Source: Ruminococcus sp. Marseille-P6503
Lineage (GTDB): Bacteria > Bacillota > Clostridia > Oscillospirales > Ruminococcaceae
Direction: 5' to 3'
Length of the DNA: 64,000 bases
Assembly (NCBI RefSeq): GCF_900604945.1
Contig: NZ_UWPB01000002.1
Coordinates: forward strand, 620,001 to 684,000
In this document: positions 7,670-16,887 of the stretch, piece by piece
How positions within the stretch are numbered: the stretch's first letter is position 1
How the letters are laid out: the number at the start of each line of letters is the position of its first letter
The notes under the pieces: generated by a model
Databases searched by the model: none
What the model was told of the DNA's origin: nothing
Seen by the model: only the letters and a program-made list of their open reading frames with translations
Translations under genes and position numbers: made by a program

Positions 7670-8656
7670 ATGAATAAAGATGAAATTTTCAAATTGATAC
7701 AAAGGTCATTGTCAAATCCACCATTAATTTTAGTAGGAAGTGGAGGATCAGCACCATATGGTTTACCTAGTATGGGGGATTTAGGAATCCACTTAATCAA
7801 TTCACTTGATTCAAAATATAGCAGAAATTATTCTTGGAATCAATTTGTTGAAAACCTTAATGATGGACAAGATCTTGAAACAGCATTAAGCAAATTATCA
7901 CTTGATGATGGTATAATTGAAGATATAAGAAAAGAAACATGGAAATTAATATCTGAAAAAGACCTTGATCTCTTTAAAAGTGTATTTTTGGCTAATAAAG
8001 TTTTATCTATAGGGAGTTTAATCAAAAAATTCTATCAGACACATCCTAAATGTGTTAATGTTATTACAACAAATTATGATAGAGTGATTGAGTATGCTTG
8101 TGATTCTGTAAAGTTGCCAACTTGTACGGGATTTTCTGGTCTATATTTAAAAGATTATTGTAATGAATTTCCTAATAAAGATATAGTCAACGTAATAAAA
8201 GTACATGGATCATTAGATATGTTTAGAGATATACATGGTGCTCCTTTAAACATTCCTTTAATGAATGAGATACCATTTGGACTTGTCCCAGAGATAATAA
8301 CTCCAGGACTGTCAAAATTTCAAGCTGTACTTAAAGGAAATCCGAGAAATTTGTTAAGCATTTCAGACAAAATGATAGAAAAAGCAAATTCTTTTCTCTG
8401 TATTGGGTATGGATTTAACGATGAACAGGTACAGGAAAAAATAATTACGAGGATTAGGCAAAATATTCCGATTGTAATTGTTACTATGCAACTATCTGAT
8501 AGTGCTACACATCTCATAACTAATAATGCTAAAAATTTTGTTACAATACAAAAAGGGAACAAGCCGAATACTACTGAATTCTGTATTAATAAGGAAATAA
8601 CCGTTTTGGATGGTTGTTTTTGGTCTATTGATGGATTTATGAGAATAATTGACTAG
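7670..8656 (+). CDS. SIR2-family NADase-like protein (SIR2-HerA pair)
   Basis: 328 aa. SIR2_2-type motifs: VGSGGSAPYGLP (21-33) in place of GAGxS, the TTNYD motif near 133, and KVHGS near 178, with a late LCIGYGFNDE. In bacterial immunity this domain class cleaves NAD+ to halt phage growth; with HerA it forms the Nezha / SIR2-HerA system. The ATG has AAGGAG 9 bp upstream. The HerA gene follows 13 bp after the stop, so the two are surely co-transcribed. Only about 37 bp separate the start from the right inverted repeat and no convincing promoter is seen there, which suggests transcription arrives through the invertible segment. Confidence 0.88.
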   Translation: MNKDEIFKLIQRSLSNPPLILVGSGGSAPYGLPSMGDLGIHLINSLDSKYSRNYSWNQFVENLNDGQDLETALSKLSLDDGIIEDIRKETWKLISEKDLDLFKSVFLANKVLSIGSLIKKFYQTHPKCVNVITTNYDRVIEYACDSVKLPTCTGFSGLYLKDYCNEFPNKDIVNVIKVHGSLDMFRDIHGAPLNIPLMNEIPFGLVPEIITPGLSKFQAVLKGNPRNLLSISDKMIEKANSFLCIGYGFNDEQVQEKIITRIRQNIPIVIVTMQLSDSATHLITNNAKNFVTIQKGNKPNTTEFCINKEITVLDGCFWSIDGFMRIID

Positions 8657-8669
8657 GAGGATAACTTAT

Positions 8670-10367
8670 ATGAGCATATTAGATTTCTCAGATAAAAAAC
8701 CATTTGGTAAAGTTCAAAGTGTTGATACCTCTATTGTAATTGTTCATGTTGACGATGCTGAGCAACTCTCTAAATTACAAGTAAATCACTTTGTTGCTAT
8801 TAGATCCTCAAAATCTGGACAAATCCTAATCGGTATGGTTAGTAAAATAATGAGAAAATTCAGTAGTGAAATAGATCTTGATGAAGATGAATTAATGTTA
8901 TCTGCTGACATTGTTAAAATCAATTTGGTCGGTACATTTCTTGATAGAGAAGGTACAAAACGAAATATATTTAAACGAACTTTAGAATCTGTTCCTGAAA
9001 TTGACTCAGAAGCATTTATTCTTGCAAGTAAGATGCTAACAGATTTTATGGCTTCAATTTCTAGAATTGATTCTGGGATGGAAAAGCCATTGTGTATAGG
9101 AAGATATGCAATAAATGATGAAGCTACTGCATGGCTTGATGGAAACAAGCTGTTTCAAAGGCATGCGGTTATCGTAGGCAGTACTGGTTCTGGTAAATCA
9201 TATACGGTTGCTGCTTTAATTGAAAAAATATCTGAATTAAAGTCGTGCAATGCTATTTTATTTGACATACACGGAGAATATAATCCTATAGTTGGAGATG
9301 GTATTAAACACTATAGGATAGCTGGACCATCTGATTTGCTTTCTGACGAAATTATGTTTTTACCATACTGGCTACTTAATTATGATGAAATGATAGCTTT
9401 GATGTTAGATCGAAGCGATTCAAATGCTCCAAATCAAGCTATGATGTTCAGTAGGGCGGTTATGGAAGAAAAGAATAAGTATATATCGGAGAAAGGTATT
9501 AATTTATCTGATGGTATTACGATTGATAGCCCTATTCCGTATAATATAAATAATGTACTATCATTTTTAGATAGTAAAAATACAGAACGCGTAAAAGGTG
9601 ATGGCGGCCGTGAAAAAAATGGTGACTTTAACGGAAAACTGTCAAGATTTATTCAACGTCTTAGTTCCAAAGTTTCTGATAAGCGGCTGAACTTTATGTT
9701 TTCAAGTGATAAATCATTGTTAGAATATGATTATATGAATAAGCTTTGCAAACAATTAATGTCACCTGCCAGCCAGTCCGGAGGAGTTAAAATTATAGAC
9801 TTTTCAGAAGTCCCATCGGATATTTTACCGTTGATGGTTTCTCTTATTGCAAGATTGATTTTTTCTGTGCAACAATGGATGGATAAAGATAAACTTAATC
9901 CCATTGCAATTTTCTGTGACGAGGCTCATTTGTATATTCCGGCAAATGCACAGCAGAGCGTTGAAGTTTCAAGCTTACATAGTTTCGAAAGGATAGCAAA
10001 AGAGGGAAGAAAATACGGTGTAGGATTGGTAGTTATCAGTCAACGACCTTCTGAAGTAAATCATACTGTTTTGAGTCAAAGCAGTAATTTTATTGCTATG
10101 AGATTGACAAACTCAGATGATCAGAATGTAATAAAAAAATTACTTCCTGACAGTATAGGAAACTTTGCAGATTTATTACCTATTCTTGATGTCGGTGAAG
10201 CAATTGCTGTAGGAGACGCAAGTTTATTGCCAAGCAGAATTCTTATTGATAAACCTAAAATCGAACCCAATAGTGCGACAATTAAGTTTTGGTCTGAATG
10301 GTCTAAATCTAATGTTTCGGATAGCATTGATAACGCTGTTGAAGCAATGCGAAAACAAGGAAAATAG
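8670..10367 (+). CDS. HerA-like FtsK/HerA-superfamily ATPase (SIR2-HerA pair)
   Basis: 565 aa from the ATG with GGAGG 9 bp upstream; an in-frame upstream ATG overlapping the SIR2 gene lacks a ribosome-binding site. An N-terminal HAS-barrel (about 1-110) precedes the ATPase core with Walker A GSTGSGKS (about 170-177), Walker B IAIFCDEAH (about 412-420), SQRPSE (about 457) and the arginine-rich end typical of HerA. HerA proteins form hexamers that translocate DNA or, in defence pairs, scaffold and activate SIR2 or nuclease partners. A hairpin terminator follows the stop, closing the operon. Confidence 0.9.
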   Translation: MSILDFSDKKPFGKVQSVDTSIVIVHVDDAEQLSKLQVNHFVAIRSSKSGQILIGMVSKIMRKFSSEIDLDEDELMLSADIVKINLVGTFLDREGTKRNIFKRTLESVPEIDSEAFILASKMLTDFMASISRIDSGMEKPLCIGRYAINDEATAWLDGNKLFQRHAVIVGSTGSGKSYTVAALIEKISELKSCNAILFDIHGEYNPIVGDGIKHYRIAGPSDLLSDEIMFLPYWLLNYDEMIALMLDRSDSNAPNQAMMFSRAVMEEKNKYISEKGINLSDGITIDSPIPYNINNVLSFLDSKNTERVKGDGGREKNGDFNGKLSRFIQRLSSKVSDKRLNFMFSSDKSLLEYDYMNKLCKQLMSPASQSGGVKIIDFSEVPSDILPLMVSLIARLIFSVQQWMDKDKLNPIAIFCDEAHLYIPANAQQSVEVSSLHSFERIAKEGRKYGVGLVVISQRPSEVNHTVLSQSSNFIAMRLTNSDDQNVIKKLLPDSIGNFADLLPILDVGEAIAVGDASLLPSRILIDKPKIEPNSATIKFWSEWSKSNVSDSIDNAVEAMRKQGK

Positions 10368-10382
10368 GTGGTTAATACCCCT

Positions 10383-10416
10383 AACGCAGTTTGAACCCTT
10401 AGGTCCAAACTGCGTT
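10383..10416 (+). terminator. Hairpin ending the SIR2-HerA operon
   Basis: Stem AACGCAGTTTG / CAAACTGCGTT starting 15 bp after the HerA stop. The T run is weak, so termination may be partial. Confidence 0.55.
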
Positions 10417-10561
10417 GCATTTTATGCCGCAAATTCCGTAAATGCGGACTTTTTTCATTTTATATTATTGGACAAAATTCGCTTTATAAAATAAAAAAAC
10501 TAAATTTCAGAAAGAAAAAGCAAAAAACCTGAAATCCGAACCCTTTAGTCCACTTTTATCA

Positions 10562-10611
10562 TTCATCTATTTTGTCAGTGCTTGCCATATAGCACTGACA
10601 AAATAGATGAA
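10562..10611. repeat. Long perfect palindrome with 21-bp arms
   Basis: Arms TTCATCTATTTTGTCAGTGCT and its complement, 8-base loop TGCCATAT; the pairing extends imperfectly through CACTT...AAGTG outside. It is not followed directly by a T run, but a terminator hairpin lies 5 bp downstream. Confidence 0.8.
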
Positions 10612-10615
10612 AGTG

Positions 10616-10642
10616 CCAAAAAGCCCGTAGCTGCGGGCTTTT
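10616..10642 (+). terminator. Terminator-like hairpin
   Basis: AGCCCGTAGCTGCGGGCTTTTTT: a short GC-rich stem, then T6. Confidence 0.7.
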
Positions 10643-10822
10643 TTGATACCCAAACGGCGAAAAAAAGAAGTTAAAAACCATAGATGAAAAAAGCCGAAAA
10701 ACACCGTCTGAAAGGATTCGAACTCACGACATTTAAATATTTCAGAAGATTGAGGCATATTTGAGAAAGATAATCTCAGATATGCTCTTTGTAAATATAA
10801 AAAATAGTATACAAAATTTCAA

Positions 10823-10876
10823 GGACCGTTTTGTCTGATATCACGAAAGTGATGTTAAACAAAGCGGTCTTTTTTT
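10823..10876 (+). terminator. Long terminator-like hairpin
   Basis: Stem GGACCGTTTTGT / ACAAAGCGGTC with an inner ATCAC-GAAA-GTGAT stem, then a T7 run. Confidence 0.65.
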
Positions 10877-10943
10877 ATGCCCTGAAGGAGGCGGCAGCAA
10901 AAGGCATATAGAAACCGCAAATAAATATAACGGAGGAATAAGA

Positions 10944-11087
10944 ATGAAAAGACTGCATTTTAACAGTACGCTCAATCACAAGAGGGACGGTTACAATACC
11001 TATTATGTCAGCGTGGAAAAGGTCGTTACGCTTTACGGCAACGAATTTTTAAGGCTGAAAAACGATACCCTTGACGATGGACCATAG
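10944..11087 (+). CDS. Small ORF of 47 aa, possibly truncated by the IS insertion
   Basis: ATG preceded by CGGAGGAAT at good spacing. The product begins MKRLHFNSTLNHKRDGYN and ends at a TAG that lies exactly at the left end of the adjacent IS3 element, so the original C-terminus was probably lost. The family is not recognised. Confidence 0.4.
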   Translation: MKRLHFNSTLNHKRDGYNTYYVSVEKVVTLYGNEFLRLKNDTLDDGP

Positions 11088-11167
11088 TCAAAAAAGTAGA
11101 CAAGAAAAGAGAAAAGAGAATTAAAAAAGAGATTCTGAACCAATGTCAATAAAGTGGACAAGAAAAA

Positions 11168-12064
11168 TCAGAAAAAATTGAATTCAGCTTGAATAGGAGT
11201 CAAGCCGTTATTATGAGAATGAGGTCTTACCGAATTGTAAAAACCGTTAATGTACTGAAAAAGAGCAAGGTTTAAATCCTCAAAAGAAGAATAAGCCTTA
11301 CGATTAACCTCTTCCTTTTTCAAGTATTTGAAAAAGCATTCCATAACAGCATTATCATAAGGATGCCCCTTTGCCGAAAAGGACTGAATCATGTTCAGAT
11401 TGTCCAGATGTCTGCGAAATTCAGAGGATGTGAATTGGCTCCCTTTGTCCGTGTGGAATATTATACCTATGGATTTGCCTCTTGCGGCAACAGCCGAATT
11501 AACGGTATCTATCGCAAGTTTAGTATCAATTTTATTTGATAATTTGTATGCGATCACCTTCCTTGAAAACAGATCGAGAATTACGCATAAATAATAAAAT
11601 CTTCCCGCTGCTCTTATGTACGTAAAGTCGCATACCCACGCCTTGTTCGGAGCAGATTGATTGAAATTTTGAGACAAAATATTTTTGCATTCTCCATTGG
11701 AAACCGATTTTGATTTGTGCTTAAATGGCTTAACAGTGCTCATTTTAGGTAAGTTCATACTCTTCATCAGACGGTACGCTCTGCCGGCGCTGATGTTTAT
11801 GCGATAATCACGCTTAAGACAAATTTTCATTTTTTCAGCGCCAAAACGCTTTTTAGTTCTTGTATAAAGCTCAAGAATACATTTGCGTATATGGCGGTTT
11901 TCCTTTTCGCGGTTGCTTTCACGGTGATTTATGTATTTGTAGTAAGTACTTCGGTTTACACCGAGAACACGGCAAAGTGTTGTGATTTTGTGTTCACAGG
12001 AAAGCAGCTTAACGGCTTTTAATCTTTGTCTGAGTGAGGCGTGAATATCGCAATGGCTTTTTTT
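11168..12064 (-). CDS. IS3-family transposase OrfB (DDE integrase core), made by -1 frameshift
   Basis: The -1 frame is open from the slippery run at 12058-12064 to the stop at 11168. It holds an HTH_21-like N-terminus (about the first 80 residues) and an rve integrase core with D in WVCDFTYI, D in FHTDKGSQF and E in AVMECFFKYL, so the catalytic triad is complete. The internal ATG at 11830 would lose the N-terminal part and is not the natural start. Confidence 0.88.
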   Translation of the reverse strand, partial: KKSHCDIHASLRQRLKAVKLLSCEHKITTLCRVLGVNRSTYYKYINHRESNREKENRHIRKCILELYTRTKKRFGAEKMKICLKRDYRINISAGRAYRLMKSMNLPKMSTVKPFKHKSKSVSNGECKNILSQNFNQSAPNKAWVCDFTYIRAAGRFYYLCVILDLFSRKVIAYKLSNKIDTKLAIDTVNSAVAARGKSIGIIFHTDKGSQFTSSEFRRHLDNLNMIQSFSAKGHPYDNAVMECFFKYLKKEEVNRKAYSSFEDLNLALFQYINGFYNSVRPHSHNNGLTPIQAEFNFF

Positions 12065-12306
12065 AATATCAGATTTTCCTCCTCAAGCTGTGCGTTTCGT
12101 TTCTGAAGCTCCTTGATTTGCTTGGAGGTAAGAATAGTGTTATCGTCCATTTTGACCTCTGAATACTTCTTTATCCAGTTGGCTAAGGCGCTGTGCGATA
12201 TTCCGTATTCCTGACTTATCTGAGAATAGGTTTTCCCTGATTGATATAAATTTACGATTGTTTGCTTGAATTCCTCTGTGTACTTCGGTTTGCTTTTTCC
12301 TGACAT
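12019..12306 (-). CDS. IS3-family transposase OrfA (helix-turn-helix)
   Basis: 95 aa with an HTH of the TnpA/IS150 type (YTEEFKQTIVNLYQSG, YSQISQEYGIS) and a C-terminal leucine-zipper-like segment (LQKRNAQLEEENLILKKAI). Near its end the run TTA AAA AAA GCC offers an A-AAA-AAA slip site placing ribosomes in the OrfB frame, as is standard in this family. The ATG is preceded by AGGAGG. Confidence 0.9.
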   Translation of the reverse strand: MSGKSKPKYTEEFKQTIVNLYQSGKTYSQISQEYGISHSALANWIKKYSEVKMDDNTILTSKQIKELQKRNAQLEEENLILKKAIAIFTPHSDKD

Positions 12307-12380
12307 TTTTTATTCCTCCTACTTGTCTTTTATTTTGATGTTTTTATTATATCTTACTTGTCCACTTTTTTAGTATATAT

Positions 12381-13189
12381 CCAAAAGATTATGAAAAAGA
12401 AATATTAAAGCAAAAAGAGAATGGTAAAAGCAATCGACAAGTTTGCGAAATGTTTGGTTTTGTAATGAAGCAATTGAAAAATTTTATCAATCGTCATTAT
12501 AAGAATAAAAGAAAACTTGAAGCAAGTGTAGCGCTTAAGAAAAAAGGCTGACCGCCTAAAGATTATGTTGTTTCAGAAGATGAAAAGGTTGCCGAGCTAA
12601 AATATATTCTCGCCCGAAAAGAAGCAAGGATAAAATCACTGGAAATGAAAAATGAACTGATGCGGGATTTTCTCTCGCTCACAGGAAGGAAGTGAGGACA
12701 AGCATAAAGTTTATGGTGATTTATCGTCATAAAAATAAGTACTCAATTAGTGAAACGTGTAGATTTTTCTCTGTTTCAAGAAGCGGATATTACACCTGCA
12801 AAGGATTTGCCTTTAACTGAAAAGATAAGAGAATGTCAAGAAAAGTGCTGTCAAACCTATATGCTGCCAAAAGAAAGGAAGAGGTCACCGCAGAGCTGCA
12901 ACTCCACAGTGACCAAGGCTTTCTGTATACCTCACAAGCGTACTTTAAGCTAACGCAATCATATGGCATAACGCCGTCAATGTCAAGACGGGGAAACCCA
13001 TATGACAATGCTTTAGCCGATAATTTCTTTTCAATTCTTAAAACCGAGTGTATTTACCGAACAAAACTCAAGTCTTATGAGGAGTTGAGCCTCCTCATAA
13101 ATGAATACATTTACTTTTACAACCACGAAAGGTTGCAACTAAAAGCAAAACTGACTCCGTTGGAATACCGAAATCAGTTTGTTGCTTAA
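12381..13189 (+). pseudogene. Decayed IS3-family transposase (OrfA and OrfB remnants)
   Basis: An OrfA-like frame (PKDYEKEILKQKENGKSN...) is open from 12381 but has an in-frame TGA at 12549 before resuming with PPKDYVVSEDEK. An OrfB remnant follows, with a frameshift and an internal deletion joining its N-terminal region directly to the catalytic C-terminus: LHSDQGF and the E of FFSILKTEC remain, but the first catalytic Asp is gone. The last 118 residues (12833-13189) are open. The intact IS3 copy lies immediately upstream and may have inserted into this relic. Confidence 0.85.
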
Positions 13190-13280
13190 AATTTAATCTT
13201 ACCTGCCATACGGGGCTTTTTGTGCTGTCCGCACAATTGGGGGCTGTGTATTTCAGCGGCACAGGCTCTCATTATAGTTT

Positions 13281-16200
13281 TTATTTATCCTTATGGTTTT
13301 TTCTGAAAATCGTCATAAGCGCCGCCATCGCAGTCAGTCCGCCCAAGGCCATGCCTTTTGCGCCTGTCGGCGGATTTGAGGACATACCGTTTGAAGACGG
13401 CATACTTGTTTTATCGTCAGTTTTGTCTGCCGTATTTACACTGCTTCCGTCAGATTCGGAAGCTATGCTGTCGGCAGCGGAACTGCTGTCATTTTCAGAG
13501 CTGTTGTTATCTGTATCGGATGAATTATCAGAACTGCTTTCACTTTCAGCGCTGCTTTCGGGATCGCTGTCATTATCCTCGCTGCCGCTGTCGGGGTCAG
13601 GTCCGTTGGTTACCGTAAGATTTGATATTGCGATATTACCTTTATAATCACAGCCTGACGTATTGCCGAATTTTATCTGAAGCCCGCTTATGCCATCGTA
13701 ATCTCTGTCTGTTGTGATTGTAACATGAACCTTGTTAGAATCAAAATCATCAGGCTTCAGAATTACGCTTCCGATATTGACCCAGTTGAAATCGGCTTCA
13801 TTATAGATCTCGCCTGTGAAGGTTCCGTCAAGCGTCAGGTCGTATTCAATTTTAGCGCCCGCGTAAACAGTTCCGTTATATGACGCGTCATACTGACAAT
13901 ACGGCCAGCTTGAATTATCAGACAGATCAACGCTTACATTATGAACCTCGCTGTTTTCATAAATGTATTTTCCTACGGAGAAATTGACCGTATAGGTATT
14001 GCTCTGAGCGCCGTCCTTGGAGGTAACGGTAACAGACGCGGCTGCCTTGCCGTCCTTAAGCGTGAGCAAAAGATATCCGTCGGTAAGCTCGCCGTCAGCG
14101 GACGTAACCGTCGCTCCGCTGTCCGACGCGGTCGCGTACAGCTTGACCTGCGCGTTCTTCGGCGTGCCGTAAGGAAGCTTCGTATCGTATACAACAGCGT
14201 CAGTTTTACCGCTTGAAAAACCTGTTACCGTTGTCTTTCCCTCGTCGTCGGCTGTTCTGTAGGAAAGACCCGATAATGTTCCGTCTGAATCATTTGTCTT
14301 GTTTATATACTCTTTCAGAAGATTTCCTATAATTTCGTAGCCCTTGGCATTGGGATGAATAGCGTCGAGAACAAGGTCGGGATTTACATGGTTTTCACCG
14401 GGGTGCGTACAGCCCTCTGGCGTTTCCTCTCCTGTATAAAGGAAAGGAGTATATGTATCGACATAATAAGCAAAGTCGTATTCGTCGCAAAGGTCTTTTA
14501 CCGCCTGATCCACCATAACGATCCTGTTCTGCTTGCCCTCGTAGTTTTCAGGCGTAGACGCCATTATGCTGAAAACATAAATTTCAATATCTTTGCCGCT
14601 GTTCTTGGCTTTTTCAAACATTATTCTGTAGTTGCCCTTTATTCTTTCGACAACTGCCTCGTCGGTAGGCTCAAGACCTAAATCATTTGTGCCGCACTGC
14701 ATAATGATCTTCTTGAAATCCCACCTCAGTACCTCGTCGAACCGTGAAGCGACCTGATCGGTGGTTTGTCCGCCGATACCGTAGTTTACACAGTCAGTTC
14801 TGTCAAGAATAGCGTTCCAGTCGCCCAGCGGCTTATAGAACGGCGCGCCCTCAAGAGCCTTCGCGTTGACCATAGGATTCTGAGTAATACTTGCGCCGAT
14901 TATTGCCACTCCGTCTTTTTCTTTGTTTTCATACTTTTCCCATGGAACTGTCAGAACGTCTTCAACGTAGTCGACATATTCGCCTGTGCCTTCAAAGAGA
15001 TAGATTCTTGCGCTGCCTGCGTCGACCGGAATATCCGCGTCTGTAACAGGATCTCCGGCGTAAAGCCTCAGCTGATCGAAATATCTGAAATTGCTTCCGA
15101 ATTTCTTTACAATATCGGCTACAGAGAATTTCGCGTAATAACCTGCCGCTGTCTTTCCGTATTCAGTCGCCGGAATTTTTGCATAGGTTGAGTTTGCGTC
15201 CGAATAGCTGCTTGCAATAAGATAAACCGCGTTTTCATAGTCGCCGCTGTATTCGACATAAAATTCTCCGTCCTCACGAAGCCTTGTTGTATCAAATGAA
15301 CCCCCGACGTGCTTTGTGTATATCCAGGTAAGTCTGCCCGTTGTGGCGCTTGAGCTTACAGAGCAGTCAACCTGCGTTCCGAGCTCACCATATGAAATAG
15401 GGTAGCCGTTCCACGAAATATTCTTGATCACGACGTCGGCATAATCGTCTGCCGTATACTTAACACGCAGCGCTTTAAGATATGTAAAATTCTCGTCGCC
15501 CCATGCCGCTATACAGTCCTCGTATGAATATTCAGCCCAGTAGCCGTTTTCCGCGTCTCCGCCCGTTCTTGAAGCCGTAATGTCAGCCGGCTTGTAGTCG
15601 CAGTTCCAGGTGTTGAAATTGAGCTTAGGCGCTTCGCTTCCCCCTGTGTATTCGATTCTGAAATAACCGCCCCGCGAAAGCTTTGCCGTATCGAATTTAC
15701 CCGCGTATGGAATGGTGTTTGTTACCTGCAAAGCTTTTGTCGTTCCGTCGATTACACCGTCCGTATCTCTCACGACTGTTTTTACAAGCGTGCTGTCGCT
15801 TGCAAAGACCCTTGACGGCGCAGTCACCGCCGTTCCGCTTACGGGCGACTTTGCGGTTACAACGCAGTATATCCAGCCGCCGATATCGCTCATCTGCGGA
15901 GTATAAGCTTTTGAAGTCGCGCCTTCGATCTTCGTGCCGCCGACAGTTGAAGCAGATGAATTTACATACCATTGATACTCGTATTCAAAATTTCCGTCAG
16001 CCGACGCCGCCGCACTGACCTCAGCCGGTTTTCCGTACGCGCATACCGGATCGGCAAGCTCTGCGGAATCAAGCGTTATATCCTTTGAAACTGTAAACGC
16101 TACCGTATAGCTGTTTTGCGCTCCTGATTCAGCAGTAACGTTGAGCGTGCAGCTGCCCTTGCCGTTCTCAATAATGCAGGAAGCATTTCCGATCACAGCG

Positions 16201-16871
16201 CCGATGTCCTGCGCCGTGCCAGTCAGGCTTACGGCTGTGCCGTCTGCAAGTCCGTAGGGAAGGGTAACGTCATAGCTCAGCTTATCGGCTGAAAAATCGC
16301 TTACGGGAATCGCCATATCTGTTCCGATCTGATAGTTGAGCGAAGAAAGCCTTGCGTTATCTGAAGGGACGCCGTTTTTAAACGATACGTTTGATACATA
16401 CACGCTTGCCTCTCCGCTGTCGGAGCTGAAAGCCTTTACCTGCATTGAAGTTACCTCTGCTGTAAATGCCGCGTTTGTGTTAGCTGTAATATGTGCAACG
16501 CCGTCTGTAAAGTCGTCCTTTGTAAGCGATACGATACACAAGGCCTCTTTCCAGTTAAGGTGAAGCTGAATTTTCAAGGTTCCGATATTTTCAGCATTGT
16601 CAACTCTGATATCGGCTGAAAACTCCGCGCCCGCTTTAACTGTGTCAGAATATTTAAGGCTGTAGCTTTTGGATTTCCAGGCGCTTAAAGCGCTTGAAAT
16701 AAGATATTCTGACGGATCCTCAAAAATTGTTTCACCGCTTTGCGCCTCAACGGCATATGCGGTAAACTGAGTCTGCGCTGAATCAAAAACAAAGCCGGGG
16801 ATTTGCGACGCGTTTACCGCAAGCAGCAGCGCAGCGGCCGCAGCCGCAATTTTCTTTCCCATTTTTTCCAT
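13281..16871 (-). CDS. Giant cell-wall-anchored multidomain SGNH/GDSL esterase
   Basis: 1196 aa from the ATG at 16871 with AGGAGG upstream; an in-frame start 13 codons earlier lacks a site. Order: signal peptide (KKIAAAAAALLLAVNAS), beta-rich binding module, cadherin-like beta-sandwich (about 165-270), Ig-like module (to about 365), two carbohydrate-binding-like modules (to about 640), SGNH hydrolase (about 660-880) with GASITQ, GIGGQ, GTND and DAIHPN, a second cadherin-like sandwich, another binding module, a Ser/Asp/Glu linker and the sorting motif NPPTG plus hydrophobic helix and a basic tail. All SGNH catalytic blocks are present. It is likely a surface deacetylase acting on acetylated plant polysaccharide. 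The next small SGNH gene lies 16 bp upstream and is probably in the same operon. Confidence 0.9.
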   Translation of the reverse strand: MEKMGKKIAAAAAALLLAVNASQIPGFVFDSAQTQFTAYAVEAQSGETIFEDPSEYLISSALSAWKSKSYSLKYSDTVKAGAEFSADIRVDNAENIGTLKIQLHLNWKEALCIVSLTKDDFTDGVAHITANTNAAFTAEVTSMQVKAFSSDSGEASVYVSNVSFKNGVPSDNARLSSLNYQIGTDMAIPVSDFSADKLSYDVTLPYGLADGTAVSLTGTAQDIGAVIGNASCIIENGKGSCTLNVTAESGAQNSYTVAFTVSKDITLDSAELADPVCAYGKPAEVSAAASADGNFEYEYQWYVNSSASTVGGTKIEGATSKAYTPQMSDIGGWIYCVVTAKSPVSGTAVTAPSRVFASDSTLVKTVVRDTDGVIDGTTKALQVTNTIPYAGKFDTAKLSRGGYFRIEYTGGSEAPKLNFNTWNCDYKPADITASRTGGDAENGYWAEYSYEDCIAAWGDENFTYLKALRVKYTADDYADVVIKNISWNGYPISYGELGTQVDCSVSSSATTGRLTWIYTKHVGGSFDTTRLREDGEFYVEYSGDYENAVYLIASSYSDANSTYAKIPATEYGKTAAGYYAKFSVADIVKKFGSNFRYFDQLRLYAGDPVTDADIPVDAGSARIYLFEGTGEYVDYVEDVLTVPWEKYENKEKDGVAIIGASITQNPMVNAKALEGAPFYKPLGDWNAILDRTDCVNYGIGGQTTDQVASRFDEVLRWDFKKIIMQCGTNDLGLEPTDEAVVERIKGNYRIMFEKAKNSGKDIEIYVFSIMASTPENYEGKQNRIVMVDQAVKDLCDEYDFAYYVDTYTPFLYTGEETPEGCTHPGENHVNPDLVLDAIHPNAKGYEIIGNLLKEYINKTNDSDGTLSGLSYRTADDEGKTTVTGFSSGKTDAVVYDTKLPYGTPKNAQVKLYATASDSGATVTSADGELTDGYLLLTLKDGKAAASVTVTSKDGAQSNTYTVNFSVGKYIYENSEVHNVSVDLSDNSSWPYCQYDASYNGTVYAGAKIEYDLTLDGTFTGEIYNEADFNWVNIGSVILKPDDFDSNKVHVTITTDRDYDGISGLQIKFGNTSGCDYKGNIAISNLTVTNGPDPDSGSEDNDSDPESSAESESSSDNSSDTDNNSSENDSSSAADSIASESDGSSVNTADKTDDKTSMPSSNGMSSNPPTGAKGMALGGLTAMAALMTIFRKNHKDK

Positions 16872-16887
16872 AGTTATTCCTCCTAAA

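Larger units (their letters stand above)
10417..10943. other. Gene-poor region rich in hairpins
   Basis: No gene is seen. It contains a 21-bp-arm palindrome (10562-10611), a terminator-like hairpin followed by T6 (10616-10642), a tRNA T-arm-like sequence on the minus strand near 10706-10735 (GAGTTCGAATCC) without a foldable tRNA around it, and a second terminator-like hairpin (10823-10876). Confidence 0.5.
11085..12375 (-). mobile_element. IS3-family (IS150-like) insertion sequence, apparently intact
   Basis: It encodes OrfA and OrfB in the usual overlapping frames. Imperfect terminal inverted repeats: the left end reads TAGTCAAAAAAGTAGACAAG, and the reverse complement of the right end reads TACTAAAAAAGTGGACAAG. 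A second AAAGTGGACAAG copy lies inside the left end (11144-11162) and a weaker one inside the right. No clear target-site duplication was found, so the outer bases are approximate. Confidence 0.85.

Noticed and set aside
10690-10780. A tRNA gene on the minus strand near 10.7 kb
   Set aside because: Only a T-loop-like GTTCGAATCC is present; no acceptor stem, anticodon arm or D arm can be folded around it.
12833-13189. A separate functional integrase gene of 118 aa
   Set aside because: It is the C-terminal remnant of an IS3 transposase lacking the first catalytic Asp and the HTH part.
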